Shown here: positions 28,787 through 39,585 of the stretch, piece after piece
Numbering within the stretch: the first letter of the stretch is position 1
Layout: each line of letters opens with the position of its first letter
DNA from: Acidimicrobiia bacterium
Lineage (GTDB): Bacteria; Actinomycetota; Acidimicrobiia; IMCC26256; JAOSJM01
DNA length: 64,000 nucleotides
NCBI GenBank assembly: GCA_027494165.1
Contig: JAOSJM010000005.1
Coordinates: forward strand, 434,001-498,000
Reading direction: 5' to 3'
Notes under the pieces: generated by a model
Databases searched by the model: none
Told to the model about the DNA's origin: nothing
The model's input: the letters and a program-made list of their open reading frames with translations, nothing else
Program-made: the position numbers and the translations under genes

Positions 28787-30252
28787 TCAGTGCTCGATCA
28801 CCGCGGCGACGAACCGCTCGAGCTGCCGCAGGTTGCGGCACTCGTAGACGCCGTCGCAGTTCACGCCGTACTCGGAGACGATCGAGTCGCCGGTGTCCCA
28901 GTACGAGCGCGGCTCGGGGTTGAGCCAGAACACGTGCCGGCCCCGCTTCCCGAGCTCCTTGAGCACCCAGGACTGGGACGCGTGGTAGTTGTTGCGGGCG
29001 TCGCCGAGCACGATCACCGACGTCTTGGGCGTCACCTCGCGGAGGTGGCGCTCGTGGAACACCTCGAGGGCGTGGCCGTAGTCGGAGTGACCGTCGACCC
29101 ACACCACGTCGGCCTCCGTGTTCACCCGGTGGATGGCCTCGGTGATGTCGTCGGACTCCTGGAAGAAGCGGGTCACCTCGTCGATGCCGTCGATGAACAC
29201 CCAGGACCGGACCTTCGAGAACTGGCTCGCCATCGCGTAGACGAACTGGAGCGTGAACCGGGCGAAGCTGGCCACCGAACCCGAGATGTCGGCGACCACC
29301 ATGATCTCGGGCTTCGACGGCCGGGGGTGGCGGAACTTCGGCTCGGCCGGCACGCCCCCGTAGGAGAGCGAGTGGCGCACCGTCGAGCGGAAGTCGAGGT
29401 GGCCCCGGTTCCGCCGCCGGCGCCGGTGGGCCAGGCGGGCCGCCAGGGCCCGGGTCAGCGGGTAGATGGCCCGTTGGAGGGCCTGCATCTCCTCGCGCGA
29501 CGCGTGCATGAAGTCCACGTCCTCGGGGAGCGGCTTGCGGAGGGTCCGAGCCATGGCCTCCGCGCCGCGGTCGGCCACGAGACGTCGCCGGATCTCGGAT
29601 TCGACGAGCTGGCGCAGCTCCTGCAGGCGGGCCTGGTAGTCCTCCTCCTGGAGGCGGTCCTCGAGCGTCCCCTCGACCACGGCACCCGAGTCCCGGGCCT
29701 GCTGCATCATCCGGGCGAGCAGGCCGTCGACGTCGAGCTGCCGGAGCGTCCGGTAGAGGTAGTAGGTACCACCCACGGGCCGGCCCGGCTCCATCCCCGC
29801 GAACTGGCTCACGGCCATCCCGGCGAGGCGACGCAGCTCGTCGCGGTCCATCGCCATGAGCGCGGCGAGCAGTGCCTCGGCCATCTCCTGGGGGAGAGCT
29901 CCCCGGCGGCCCCGGCACCTTCCCGGGCCGCGGCGGCCATCTCCTCCCAGCGGGCCAGGTCGAGCTCGCCCCCCTCGTCGTCGGTGGGCCCTAGGAGGGA
30001 GAAGTAGACGTCGAAGACGGTGTCGAAGGCCTTCCGGTGGTGGTGGTGCTTCACGAGCGTCGCCCCCAGCGCGGCCCGGAAGGTCTCCCGGTCGCCCATG
30101 GAGACGTGCTCGATCGCCCGCATGGCGTCGAGGTTCTCGGTCATCGAGACCGGCAGGCCCGCGGTCCGCAGCTCGTGCACGAACCCCTGGACGACGTCGA
30201 GCAGCGTGCCGGCCGGCGCGGCCGAATCCGGCGGCGTGGCCGCCACCGTCAC
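28787..30252 (-). CDS. CoxE-like von Willebrand factor A domain protein, frame broken once
   Basis: About 488 residues. The N-terminal helical part (LLDVVQGFVHELRTAGLPVS, HHHHRKAFDTVFDVYFSLL) and the C-terminal VWA domain (IMVVADISGSVASFARFTL, containing the DxSGS metal site; FIDGIDEVTRFF; VIVLGDARNNYH) match the CoxE family. One base is missing in the G run 29890-29894 (plus numbering), where the two parts meet. CoxE proteins work with MoxR/CoxD ATPases to mature or insert metal sites, as for CO dehydrogenase; the client here is unknown. ATG overlaps the moxR stop. Confidence 0.86.
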
Positions 30253-31130
30253 GCCCCCGTCGGGTCGGGGACCTGGAGCTCCTTGCGGGCCTTCACGATG
30301 TCCGACTGGTACTTGAGGAGCACGTGCAACGTCTCCCCGATCACCTCGGGCTCCAGGTGGTTCCGGCCCAGGTAGAGGAGGGTCCGGGCCCAGTCGATGG
30401 TCTCGGAGATCGACGGGGCCTTCTTCAGCTCGAGCTGGCGGATCGACCGTACGACCCGGGCCACCTGGTCGGCCAGGGCGTCGTCGATCTCGGGCACCCG
30501 CACCCTCACGATGTCCTTCTCGCGCTCGACGTCGGGGTAGTCGACGTGGAGATAGAGGCAGCGGCGCTTGAGGGCCTCGGAGAGCTCACGCGTGTTGTTC
30601 GAGGTGAGGACCACGATGGGACGCTGCCGCCCGACGATCGTGCCCAGCTCGGGGATCGACACCTGGAAGTCCGACAGGACCTCGAGCAGGAGGGCCTCGG
30701 TCTCGATCTCGACCCGGTCGACCTCGTCGACGAGGAGCACGACCGGCTCCTGCGACCGGATGGCCTCGAGCAGGGGACGGGTGAGCAGGAACGGCTCCGA
30801 GAAGATGTCGGCCTCGACCTGCTCCCAGCTCGTCTCGTGCTCGCGGTCGGCCTGGATCCGCAGGAGCTGCTTCTTGTAGTTCCACTCGTAGAGGGCCTTC
30901 GACTCGTCGAGCCCCTCGTAGCACTGGAGACGGATGAGGCGCGAGCCGGTGACGGCCGCGACGGCCTTCGCCAGCTCGGTCTTGCCCACGCCGGCCGGGC
31001 CCTCCACGAGGATGGGCTTCTCGAGCCGGTCGGCGAGGAACACGACGCCGGCGATGTTGGCGTCGGCCAGGTAGTCGACGTGCCGCAGGCGCGCGACGAC
31101 GTCGTCGACGGACACGAAACGTTCGGCCAC
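30249..31130 (-). CDS. MoxR-family AAA+ ATPase
   Basis: 293 residues. Walker A is VEGPAGVGKTELAKAVA, Walker B is PVVLLVDEVDRVEIETEALL, sensor 1 is VVLTSNNTRELSEALKRRCL. It is the chaperone-like partner of the VWA protein encoded next. The GTG start overlaps the proA stop (TAGTG). No CO dehydrogenase (coxSLM) genes are nearby, so the pair is an orphan MoxR-CoxE unit placed in a proline operon. Confidence 0.92.
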   Translation of the reverse strand: MAERFVSVDDVVARLRHVDYLADANIAGVVFLADRLEKPILVEGPAGVGKTELAKAVAAVTGSRLIRLQCYEGLDESKALYEWNYKKQLLRIQADREHETSWEQVEADIFSEPFLLTRPLLEAIRSQEPVVLLVDEVDRVEIETEALLLEVLSDFQVSIPELGTIVGRQRPIVVLTSNNTRELSEALKRRCLYLHVDYPDVEREKDIVRVRVPEIDDALADQVARVVRSIRQLELKKAPSISETIDWARTLLYLGRNHLEPEVIGETLHVLLKYQSDIVKARKELQVPDPTGA

Positions 31131-32391
31131 TACTCCACCACCTGCCCGTCTCCCCACACCAGGTACTTGTACGTCGTGAGCTCCCGGAGACCCATCGGCC
31201 CCCTCGCGTGCAGCTTCTGGGTGGAGATGCCGATCTCGGCCCCGAACCCGAAGCGCTCGCCGTCGACGAACCGCGTGGACGCGTTGACCAGGACGGTCCC
31301 GGAGTCGACCTCGTCGGCGAAGCGGCGCGCCGCGCCGAGGTCCCGGGTGAGGATGGCCTCGCTGTGCCCGCTCGAGAAGCGGTTGACGTGGGCGATCGCC
31401 GCGTCGAGGGAAGGCACGACCGCGACGGTCATCTTCAGGGCGAGGAACTCACGGGCGAAGTCGTCGTCGGTGGCGGGGCCCATCCCGGCCCAGCGCCGGC
31501 GGGCACCCTCGTCGCCGAGCAGCTCGACCCCGTTCGCGGCGAGGACGTCGCAGATCCGGGGACGAAGGCATCGGCGACGGCCTCGTGCACGAGCAGCGAC
31601 TCGGCGGCGTTGCAGACGCTCGGCCGCTGGGTCTTCGAGTTCACGGCGACCTCGAGGGCCTCGTCGAGGTCGGCGGAGGCGTCGACGTAGACGTGGCAGT
31701 TGCCGTCGCCGTCGATGACGACCGGGACGGTGGCGTGGTCGCGGATCGACTGGATGAGCGAAGGGCCGCCGCGGGGGATCAGGCAGTCGACCAGCCCGGT
31801 GAGCTGCATGACCTCGACCGCGGTCTCGTGGGCGACGTCCTCGACGAGGATCACGGCGTCCTCGGGCAGGCCCGACTTCACCGCGGCTTCGCGCAGCACC
31901 CCGGCGATCGCGACGTTGGAGCGCAGGGCGCTCCCCGAGCCTCGCAGCAGCGCGGCGTTGCCCGACTTCAGGCAGAGGCTCGCCGCGTCGCTGGTGACGT
32001 TGGGCCGGTTCTCGTAGATGATCGCCACGACCCCCAGCGGGACCCGGACCCGCTCGATCCGCAGGCCGTTGGGCCGCCGCCAGCCGTCGATGACCTCGCC
32101 GACCGGGTCCGGGAGCGACGCCACCGTGCGCAGCCCCGCAGCCATCCCCTCCAGCCGGGACTCGGTGAGGCGCAGGCGGTCGAGTGGCCCCGGCTCCATC
32201 CCGGCCGTCTCGGCGGCGCTGAGGTCGGCGGCGTTGGCCGCGAGCACGTCGTGGGCCCGCTCGAGCAGGAGATCGGCCGCGGTGAGGAGCGCGGCGTCCT
32301 TCTCGGCCGTCGCCGCGGTGGCGAGGACCCGGGACGCCGCCTTCGCCCGGCGCCCCAGCTCGCGGACGCGCTGCTGGAGGTCACTGGCCAT
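31130..32391 (-). CDS. proA: Gamma-glutamyl phosphate reductase, frame broken once
   Basis: 420 residues once one base is restored in the G run 31559-31562. Motifs: [45 protein letters not shown], the catalytic Cys in [12 protein letters not shown], and [11 protein letters not shown] at the end. It reduces gamma-glutamyl phosphate to the semialdehyde, the second step of proline synthesis. ATG lies six bases after a TAGACT box, and an 18-bp perfect palindrome lies just upstream, so it has its own regulated promoter apart from proB. Confidence 0.93.
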
Positions 32392-32397
32392 GCGTCG

Positions 32398-32403
32398 AGT
32401 CTA
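32398..32403 (-). promoter_or_regulatory. TAGACT -10 box, leaderless start of proA
   Basis: TAGACT plus six bases plus ATG on the minus strand. The palindrome at 32407-32424 directly precedes it and contains TTGACC, which could be part of a -35. Confidence 0.6.
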
Positions 32404-32406
32404 ACC

Positions 32407-32424
32407 CTTGACCGATCGGTCAAG
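32407..32424. promoter_or_regulatory. Perfect 18-bp palindrome upstream of proA (TetR-type operator)
   Basis: CTTGACCGATCGGTCAAG, with no mismatch. The form TTGACCG-AT-CGGTCAA is like operators of TetR-family repressors. It sits three bases upstream of the proA -10 box, where a bound repressor would block RNA polymerase. No TetR gene is in the window. Confidence 0.55.
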
Positions 32425-32819
32425 ACCGGGCGCCGCCGGAGAGGGTGACCGGGGCGGGCCGGACCCGGCCCGGGCCCTGCACGGAGGGCCCTCCCCCCGT
32501 GGGCCGGGACGAACGACCGGCGCCGGGCGCCGCCGCCCGCGGCGGCGGCCCCGCGACGCCCGGCCCACAGGACCATGGGCTCCGTGGCACCGCTCCCCGG
32601 CGCCGCCACGTGGCCCCTGGCCTGCTCACCCGGAAACGGCTCCCCCGACTGCACCGGCGCGCCCCGTGGGCGCTGTCGACGACGCAGCGTGCCGTCTCCG
32701 TTGCACCCAGTGTGACGGATGGCACAGCCGAGGGCAAGGGGCCCTGGGAGGATCTGACAGAAGCCGCGGAGACCGCGTGGCGGCGCGCCCCGCACCGGAC
32801 CACCGGCGCCATGATCGGG
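32425..32819. other. 395-base gap between proB and proA without a recognised gene
   Basis: Both strands have open frames but none with recognisable protein content or a fitting start. I see small GC hairpins, for example GGGCCCT-GCACGG-AGGGCCC near 32471-32495 and a (GCC)n/(GGC)n palindrome near 32520-32550. I found no tRNA, RNase P, tmRNA or known riboswitch pattern. The gap is long for this otherwise tightly packed operon. Confidence 0.4.
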
Positions 32820-33900
32820 TCAGGAGAGCACCACCAGGTCGTCCCGGTGGACGACCTCGTGCGGGAGGCCCTCGGGGAGCTCGGAGGTGCGCCGGCCCAC
32901 CACGCTGCGGAGCACCTCGGAGCCGTAGCTGGCCAGCCCCTTGGCGAACGGTCGGCCGTCCTCGTCGACGACCTCCACGGCGTCCTCGGCCTCGAACCTG
33001 CCCTCGACGCGCGCACCCCCGCGGCCAGGAGCGACCGGCCGTCCTCGACGAGGGCCCGCCGGGCGCCGGCGTCGACCACGATCCGGCCCGCCGACCCTCG
33101 GGCGAACGCGATCCACAGCCGGCGGCTGGACAGGCGCTCCCCCCGCGGGCGCACCACGGTCCCCACCGGCCGCCCCTCCAGGGCGCCAGCCACGACGCCG
33201 GGGGCGCCCGCGGCGGCGATCACGACCCGGACCCCGGACCACGCCGCGATCTTCGCCGCGGCCAGCTTGCTCGCCATCCCGCCGCTGCCCCGCTCGCTGC
33301 CCGCGCCCCCGGCCACGGCCTCGAGCGCCTCGTCGACCTCGACGATCTCCTCGATCAGCGAGGCCTGCTCGTCGAGGCGCGGATCGGCCGTGAACAGGCC
33401 GGGCGTGTCGGTGAGCAACACCAGGGTCTCGGCCCCCACGAGGTGGGAGACGAGCGCGGCGAGGCGGTCGTTGTCGCCGTAGCGGATCTCGTCGTCGGCC
33501 ACGGTGTCGTTCTCGTTCACCACCGGGACCACGCCCAGGTCGAGCAGCCGCCGGAGGGTCGCCCGGGCGTGCAGGTACTGGGTCCGGTGCACGAAGTCGT
33601 ACGGGGTGAGCAGCACCTGGCCCGCGACCACCCCGTGCTGGGACAGGATGGCGCCGAGGCGCTCCATGAGGAGGGGCTGGCCGACGGCGGCCACGGCCTG
33701 CAGCGTGCCGAGGTCGGCGGGACGACGCCCGAAGCCGAGCGCCGGGAGCCCGGCCGCGATGGCCCCGGAGGTGACCAGCACCACCTCGTGACCCGAGTGG
33801 CGCGACGCCGCGACCTCGGCGCACAGCTTGAGGAGCGCGGCGTCGTCGATCTCGCCCGCCTCGGTGGTGATCGACGACGTGCCGATCTTGACGACCGCGA

Positions 33901-33904
<4 letters not shown>
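32820..33904 (-). CDS. proB: Glutamate 5-kinase with PUA domain, frame broken once
   Basis: 361 residues once one base is restored in the C run 33016-33020. Kinase domain: VVKIGTSSITTEAGEIDDA, VLVTSGAIAAGLPALGFG, VVNENDTVADDEIRYGDND, LTDTPGLFTADP, GSGGMASKLAAAKIAA. The C-terminal PUA domain (EGRFEAEDAVEVVDEDG, GLASYGSEVLRSVVGRR) lies behind the break. First enzyme of proline synthesis, feedback-inhibited by proline in this family. The GTG start overlaps the obg stop. Confidence 0.93.
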
Positions 33905-35160
<1,256 letters not shown>

Positions 35161-35168
35161 AGGGTGCG

Positions 35169-35174
35169 AGACTA
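35169..35174 (-). promoter_or_regulatory. TAGTCT -10 box, leaderless start of obg
   Basis: TAGTCT plus eight bases plus ATG at 35160 on the minus strand. Confidence 0.5.
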
Positions 35175-35250
35175 CGGGGCGGCGGCCCGCCGCGACGCGT
35201 GCCGGCTCCCTCCCGTGACCGACAGCCACGCCCGGTGGCCGGATCTGGCC

Positions 35251-35256
35251 TACGCT
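35251..35256 (+). promoter_or_regulatory. TACGCT -10 box of the HDOD gene
   Basis: TACGCT 36 bases before GTG 35293, leaving a leader with a GGAG-like site. Confidence 0.4.
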
Positions 35257-35292
35257 CCCCGGGACAGTCCACACCCGGAGTGCGAGGTTCCC

Positions 35293-36141
35293 GTGGGCCC
35301 AGGTCGCCCGGTCAAGGTGTCGGCACACCAGCTCCTGCGCCAGCTCCAGGAGCTGCCCGCCCAGCCGTCCGTCGCCATGCGGGTGGTGCTCACGGCCAAC
35401 GACGAGCGCTCCGCCCTCTCGGAGCTCGGACGGCTCATCGAGCTCGACCCGGCGCTCACCGCCCACGTGATGCGGCTCGCCAACTCCGCGTACTACGGGC
35501 TCAACACCCCGGTGTCGAGCGCCACCCGGGCGGTGACGATCGTCGGCCTCGCCACCGCGCGGGCCGTCGCCACGAGCGTCGCCATGGGGCTCGAGGGACC
35601 CGGGGTCCCGCCGGGGTTCTGGGAGCACTCGGCCGCGACCGCCAGCGCGGCGGCGGTCGTGGCACCCCGCGTCGGCTGCAACCGGGCCGACGCGTTCAGC
35701 CTCGGGCTCCTCCACGACCTCGGTGCCGCGCTCCTGCACCGCGTCGACCCGCAGGCCTACGCCGAGGTCACCGGCCTGGTGGCCGCCGGCGAGCAGTCGC
35801 TCGTGATCGCCGAGATCGAGGCCTTCGGGACGAGCCACGACCAGGCCGCCGCCGGCGTCCTCGAGGCCTGGAACTTCCCGCCGCCCTTCGTCGCCGCGGT
35901 GAGGTCCCACCACGACCGGGGCCGCAACCTGGTCAACCCCATGACCCGGGTGCTCGCCTCGGCCGAGGAGATCTCCCTCCGCCTGCCCAACGCCCCGATC
36001 CACGAGGTCGTGGCCAGCCGGGCGATGCCGTCGAACCTCGCGGAGGACGGCTTGGGCGACGGCGCTCTGGAGCGGCTCCTGGACCAGGTGGCCGGTGAGG
36101 CCGCGGCGCTCGTCGACTCCCTGCTGAGCCTTCCGGCCTAG
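35293..36141 (+). CDS. HDOD-domain signalling protein
   Basis: 282 residues, almost all one HDOD domain: ELPAQPSVAMRVVLTANDE, SELGRLIELDPALTAHVMRL, ANSAYYGLNTPVSSATRAVT, FSLGLLHDLGAALLHRVDP, HDQAAAGVLEAWNFPPPFV, AVRSHH. HDOD proteins are non-enzymatic HD relatives found in two-component and c-di-GMP signalling. No partner is fused or adjacent. It is inserted on the opposite strand between obg and rpmA, and converges with rpmA (9-base gap). Confidence 0.9.
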   Translation: MGPGRPVKVSAHQLLRQLQELPAQPSVAMRVVLTANDERSALSELGRLIELDPALTAHVMRLANSAYYGLNTPVSSATRAVTIVGLATARAVATSVAMGLEGPGVPPGFWEHSAATASAAAVVAPRVGCNRADAFSLGLLHDLGAALLHRVDPQAYAEVTGLVAAGEQSLVIAEIEAFGTSHDQAAAGVLEAWNFPPPFVAAVRSHHDRGRNLVNPMTRVLASAEEISLRLPNAPIHEVVASRAMPSNLAEDGLGDGALERLLDQVAGEAAALVDSLLSLPA

Positions 36142-36150
36142 CCCCGGGCG

Positions 36151-36417
36151 TCAGCCGGATCCGGCGGGGGTGGACACCACGTCGACGAGGCGACGGCCAC
36201 GCCGGTGGCCGAACCGGACCACGCCGTCGGCTGTGGCGAAGAGCGTGTCGTCGCCGCCCCGGCCGACGTTGTCACCCGGGTGGAAGCGGGTACCCCGCTG
36301 GCGGACGATGATCGTGCCGGCCCGTACGGGTGTGCCGCTGTAGACCTTGACCCCGAGCCGCTGGGCCGCGGAGTCCCGCCCGTTGCGGGACGAGGAGGCA
36401 CCCTTCTTCTTCGACAC
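36151..36417 (-). CDS. rpmA: 50S ribosomal protein L27
   Basis: 88 residues; [20 protein letters not shown] at the start, [19 protein letters not shown] in the middle. The usual bL27 starts AHKKG; here the His-Lys region reads SKKKG. The N-terminus reaches toward the peptidyl transferase centre. GTG start one base after the rplU stop. Confidence 0.95.
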   Translation of the reverse strand: MSKKKGASSSRNGRDSAAQRLGVKVYSGTPVRAGTIIVRQRGTRFHPGDNVGRGGDDTLFATADGVVRFGHRRGRRLVDVVSTPAGSG

Positions 36418-36418
36418 G

Positions 36419-36805
36419 TCAGCCCTCCTCGGTCGACTCGGTCGACTCGGCGCCGGCGCCCCCGGGCTTCCTCCGACGCTTGCCGCCGGTGGAGATCGCG
36501 GTGATCTCGATCGTCGAGTACCGCTGCCGGTGGCCCCAGCGCCGCCGCTGGTTCGTCTTCGGCTTGTAGGTGAAGCCCCGGATCTTCGGGCCCTTCGCCT
36601 CCCCCACGACCCGGGCGACGACCGTCGCGCCCGCGAGCTCGGTCGGGGTGGCCAGCACGGTCCCGCCGTCGACCACGAGGACCGGGGTCAGGGTGAGCTC
36701 GCTCACCGGCTCGGCTCCTCCGGGGGCGCGGACCCGCTCGACGTCGAGCACCTGGCCCTCCTCGACGCGGTACTGCTTCCCGCCGGTCTTGATCACTGCG
36801 TACAT
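36419..36805 (-). CDS. rplU: 50S ribosomal protein L21
   Basis: 128 residues: [20 protein letters not shown], then [20 protein letters not shown], typical bL21, with a short charged tail rich in Glu, Ser and Thr. It binds 23S rRNA next to L20. A TACACT box lies about 40 bases upstream with a GAGG site, so rplU-rpmA have their own promoter behind rng. Confidence 0.96.
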   Translation of the reverse strand: MYAVIKTGGKQYRVEEGQVLDVERVRAPGGAEPVSELTLTPVLVVDGGTVLATPTELAGATVVARVVGEAKGPKIRGFTYKPKTNQRRRWGHRQRYSTIEITAISTGGKRRRKPGGAGAESTESTEEG

Positions 36806-36843
36806 GGCGCGTGGCGTCCTCGAATGCTCCCGGGAACCGGTGA

Positions 36844-36849
36844 AGTGTA
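36844..36849 (-). promoter_or_regulatory. TACACT -10 box of rplU-rpmA
   Basis: TACACT on the minus strand in the 53-base gap after rng, 38 bases before the rplU ATG. Confidence 0.5.
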
Positions 36850-36858
36850 GTGCATCGG

Positions 36859-38802
36859 CTACCGGAGGAGGGACTCGTCGACCTGGAAGCCGCGCCCCTC
36901 GCAGGTCGGGCAGGTCTGGCTGAACGACTCGACCAGGCCCTCGGAGATCCGCTTGCGGGTCATCTCGACGAGCCCGAGCTCGGAGATCTCGAAGACCTGG
37001 GTCCGGGTCTTGTCGCGGGCCAGCGCCTGGCGGAACACCCGGAGCACGTCGTCGCGGTTCTGCTGCACCTCCATGTCGATGAAGTCGATCACGATGATCC
37101 CGCCGATGTCCCGGAGCCGGAGCTGCCGGGCGATCTCCTCGGCCGCCTCGAGGTTGTTCTGGTACACGGTCTCCTCGAGGTTGCTCTTCCCCACGTTCTT
37201 GCCGGTGTTCACGTCGATCACCGTGAGGGCCTCGGTCCGCTCGATCACGAGCGACCCGCCCGACGGCAACCACACCTTCCGGTCGAGCGCCTTGTGGAGC
37301 TGCTCGTGCACGTGGTGGCGCTCGAAGACCGGCAGGTGCTCCTCGGACTCGTCGTAGTACTCGATCCGGTCGGCGAGCTCCGGCGCCATCGCCTCGACGT
37401 AGGCCCGGACCTCCTCGTAGAGGGCCCGGTCGTCGATGACGATGCCCCGGTACTCCTTGGTGAACTCCTCGCGCACGACGCGGAGCACGAGGTTGGGCTC
37501 CTTGTAGACGAGCCGGCCCGGCTTCGACTGCCTCGCCAGCGCCGAGACCTGCTCCCACTGGCTCGTGAGGCGCCGCAGGTCGCGCTCGAGCTCGTCGGCG
37601 GTGGCCCCCTCGGCCGCCGTCCGGACGATGAGCCCGGCGTCGGCGGGGCGGAGGTCCTCGAGGATGCGCCGCAGGCGCTTGCGCTCGTCGTCGGGCAGGC
37701 GCTTGGAGATGCCGTACGTCTGCGGTTGGCCGGGGATCATCACGACGAACCGGCCCGCGAGGCTCACCTCCTGGGTGAGGCGGGCCCCCTTGTGGCCGAT
37801 CGGGTTCTTCGTCACCTGCACGAGGATCGACTGCCCGTTCTTCAGGAGGCGTTCGATGCGGGGCTGGCTCTCCTCCACGTCGGACGGGTCGAAGGCGACG
37901 TCGCCGCGGTAGAGCACGCCGTTCTTGGGCGTCCCGATGTCGACGAAGGCGGCCTCCATCCCCGGCAGGACGTTCTGCACCCGACCCAGGTAGACGTTGC
38001 CGTCGATCGACGTGTCGTCGTCCTCGGGCCAGCTCACGTAGTGCTCGACGAGGTTCCGACCCTCCAGCACGGCGATCTGCATGGCCTGGCCCGGCTGGAC
38101 GTGCACGCACATCAGGTAGCGCCCGGCCGGGCGGCCCTTGCGCGTCCGGCCCCGGCGGCGCCGCAGCACGTCGGCGTCCAGCTCGGGGCGCGAGGCCGGG
38201 GTCGGCGCCTCCGCCGTCCCGAGATCGGCCTCGACGAACGCGGTCGTCTCCGCACGGGCGCGCTCACCGCCCCCGGCACCGCCGGCACCGCCGCCCCGCC
38301 CGCGACCCCGGGACCCGCGACGGCGCCGCCGGGCGCCACCGCCGGGTGCCCTGGCGCCGTCCCCGCCCTTGCCGGCGCCGTTCCCGCCGGTCTCCCGGGT
38401 CGCGGGCGGCGCGGGCCGGGTGTCGCCGATCTTCGGCTTGGGCGCCGGGCGGGTGTCGCCGATCCGCGGCCGGTCGGCCGTCGCGGCCGTCGCCGGGGAC
38501 AGGCCGGCGTCCTCGCGGGCCTCGGCGGCCACGTCGTCGGCGGTCAGGCCCCGGTCGGCGTCGGCGTCGTGCCAGTCCTCGCCTCCACCCCCGCCCCGGA
38601 GTCCCTCGGTCGCCGGCCGCTTCCGGCCCCGCCCGCCGCGGGACCCTCTCCGGCGCCGGCGAGGCGGCCCCGTGCGCTCGGCGACGACTCCGTCAGCGGC
38701 GGAGGCGGGCTGTTCCCGGGTCGGTGGCGGGGTCGGCGGTGGGACCGGCTGCCGGTCGGTGGCCGGAGAGGTCGCGGCCTCGGGGACGATCTCGTCGGGC
38801 AT
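36859..38802 (-). CDS. rng: Ribonuclease E/G family endoribonuclease
   Basis: 647 residues. A long, disordered N-terminal extension (about 1-235) is rich in Pro, Gly and Arg, with RRRRRGSRGRG stretches and a repeated KIGDTRPAP unit. The catalytic part follows: S1 domain (GNVYLGRVQNVLPGMEAAFV), RNase H-like and DNase I-like domains (LTVIDVNTGKNVGKSNLEET, IIVIDFIDM), and the zinc-link CPTCEGRG at the end. It cleaves AU-rich single-stranded RNA in mRNA decay and rRNA processing. It is preceded by the TIGR03960/03936 pair. Confidence 0.93.
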   Translation of the reverse strand: MPDEIVPEAATSPATDRQPVPPPTPPPTREQPASAADGVVAERTGPPRRRRRGSRGGRGRKRPATEGLRGGGGGEDWHDADADRGLTADDVAAEAREDAGLSPATAATADRPRIGDTRPAPKPKIGDTRPAPPATRETGGNGAGKGGDGARAPGGGARRRRRGSRGRGRGGGAGGAGGGERARAETTAFVEADLGTAEAPTPASRPELDADVLRRRRGRTRKGRPAGRYLMCVHVQPGQAMQIAVLEGRNLVEHYVSWPEDDDTSIDGNVYLGRVQNVLPGMEAAFVDIGTPKNGVLYRGDVAFDPSDVEESQPRIERLLKNGQSILVQVTKNPIGHKGARLTQEVSLAGRFVVMIPGQPQTYGISKRLPDDERKRLRRILEDLRPADAGLIVRTAAEGATADELERDLRRLTSQWEQVSALARQSKPGRLVYKEPNLVLRVVREEFTKEYRGIVIDDRALYEEVRAYVEAMAPELADRIEYYDESEEHLPVFERHHVHEQLHKALDRKVWLPSGGSLVIERTEALTVIDVNTGKNVGKSNLEETVYQNNLEAAEEIARQLRLRDIGGIIVIDFIDMEVQQNRDDVLRVFRQALARDKTRTQVFEISELGLVEMTRKRISEGLVESFSQTCPTCEGRGFQVDESLLR

Positions 38803-38814
38803 CGAATCCTTCTC

Positions 38815-39585
38815 TCACGACGCACGTGCCTCCGGCACGCGCACCGGTCCCGCGTCGCGCTCGGCGAGCGGGGCCGGGGAGCGCCGGTCGGCGTCGAGCG
38901 GCTCCAGCCGCGCGCCGCCGCGCTCGATCCATTGGTGGGTGCGGAGCACCGACCCTTCCGCGAGGCCGTCGTCGATGGCGGCGACGGCCTCACGGGGACG
39001 GGCTCCGGCGGGTCGGGTGGACACCTCGAGGTCGAGGAGCACACCACGGTCGGTGGAGCCGAGGACGGCGAGCCGGCGCAGCGCCGGCCGGATGTCCTCG
39101 GTGACGGACCGGCCCTTGCGGGACCGGGTGATCTCGATCGACGGTCGGGCGAGCGCGACCTCGACGGCGGCAGCGACCTCGTCAGGGGCGAGGACACCAC
39201 CGTCGGGGTCCGTGACCTCGAGCTCGTAGCGGAGCACGCTCACGGCCTCCTGCAACGCCGGCGCCCTCGGGGCCAGCGACACCGCGCCGGTCACGTCGAT
39301 CCCCTCGGGCAGGGCGTCGGCCAGGACCGCCGGCAACGAGCCGGGATCGACGCTGCGGACCAGCTCGACGTCGAGGTACTCGGCCACGCTCTCGTGACCG
39401 ACGGAGAGGGCGAGCCCGAAGCTCACCCGCGGCCGGGGCGAGAACCCCGCCGTGAAGGCCAGCGGGAGCTGCGCCACGCGGAAGGCCCGCTCGAACGCCC
39501 GGGCCACGTCGCGGTGCGAGATGAAGCGGACCTTTCCCCGCTTCGCGAACCGCAGCCGCACCGGGAAGCCGGCGTCGCCCCGCAT
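38815..39585 (-). CDS. TIGR03936 family protein (DUF2344)
   Basis: 256 residues; starts VRLRFAKRGKVRFISHRDVA after MRGDAGFP and continues PLAFTAGFSPRPRVSFGLAL and SVAEYLDVEL, the usual wording of this family. Its ATG overlaps the stop of the radical SAM gene, with which it is nearly always paired (sometimes fused). Function is unknown; location before RNase E/G and L21 suggests a link to RNA or ribosome modification. Confidence 0.9.
   Translation of the reverse strand: MRGDAGFPVRLRFAKRGKVRFISHRDVARAFERAFRVAQLPLAFTAGFSPRPRVSFGLALSVGHESVAEYLDVELVRSVDPGSLPAVLADALPEGIDVTGAVSLAPRAPALQEAVSVLRYELEVTDPDGGVLAPDEVAAAVEVALARPSIEITRSRKGRSVTEDIRPALRRLAVLGSTDRGVLLDLEVSTRPAGARPREAVAAIDDGLAEGSVLRTHQWIERGGARLEPLDADRRSPAPLAERDAGPVRVPEARAS

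Noticed and set aside
32425-32819. RNase P RNA, tmRNA or riboswitch between proB and proA
   Set aside because: None of the conserved cores of these RNAs could be found on either strand.
38393-38480. Short tandem repeat KIGDTRPAP in RNase E/G
   Set aside because: It is part of the disordered, Pro/Arg-rich N-terminal extension common in actinobacterial RNase E/G; not a separate element.
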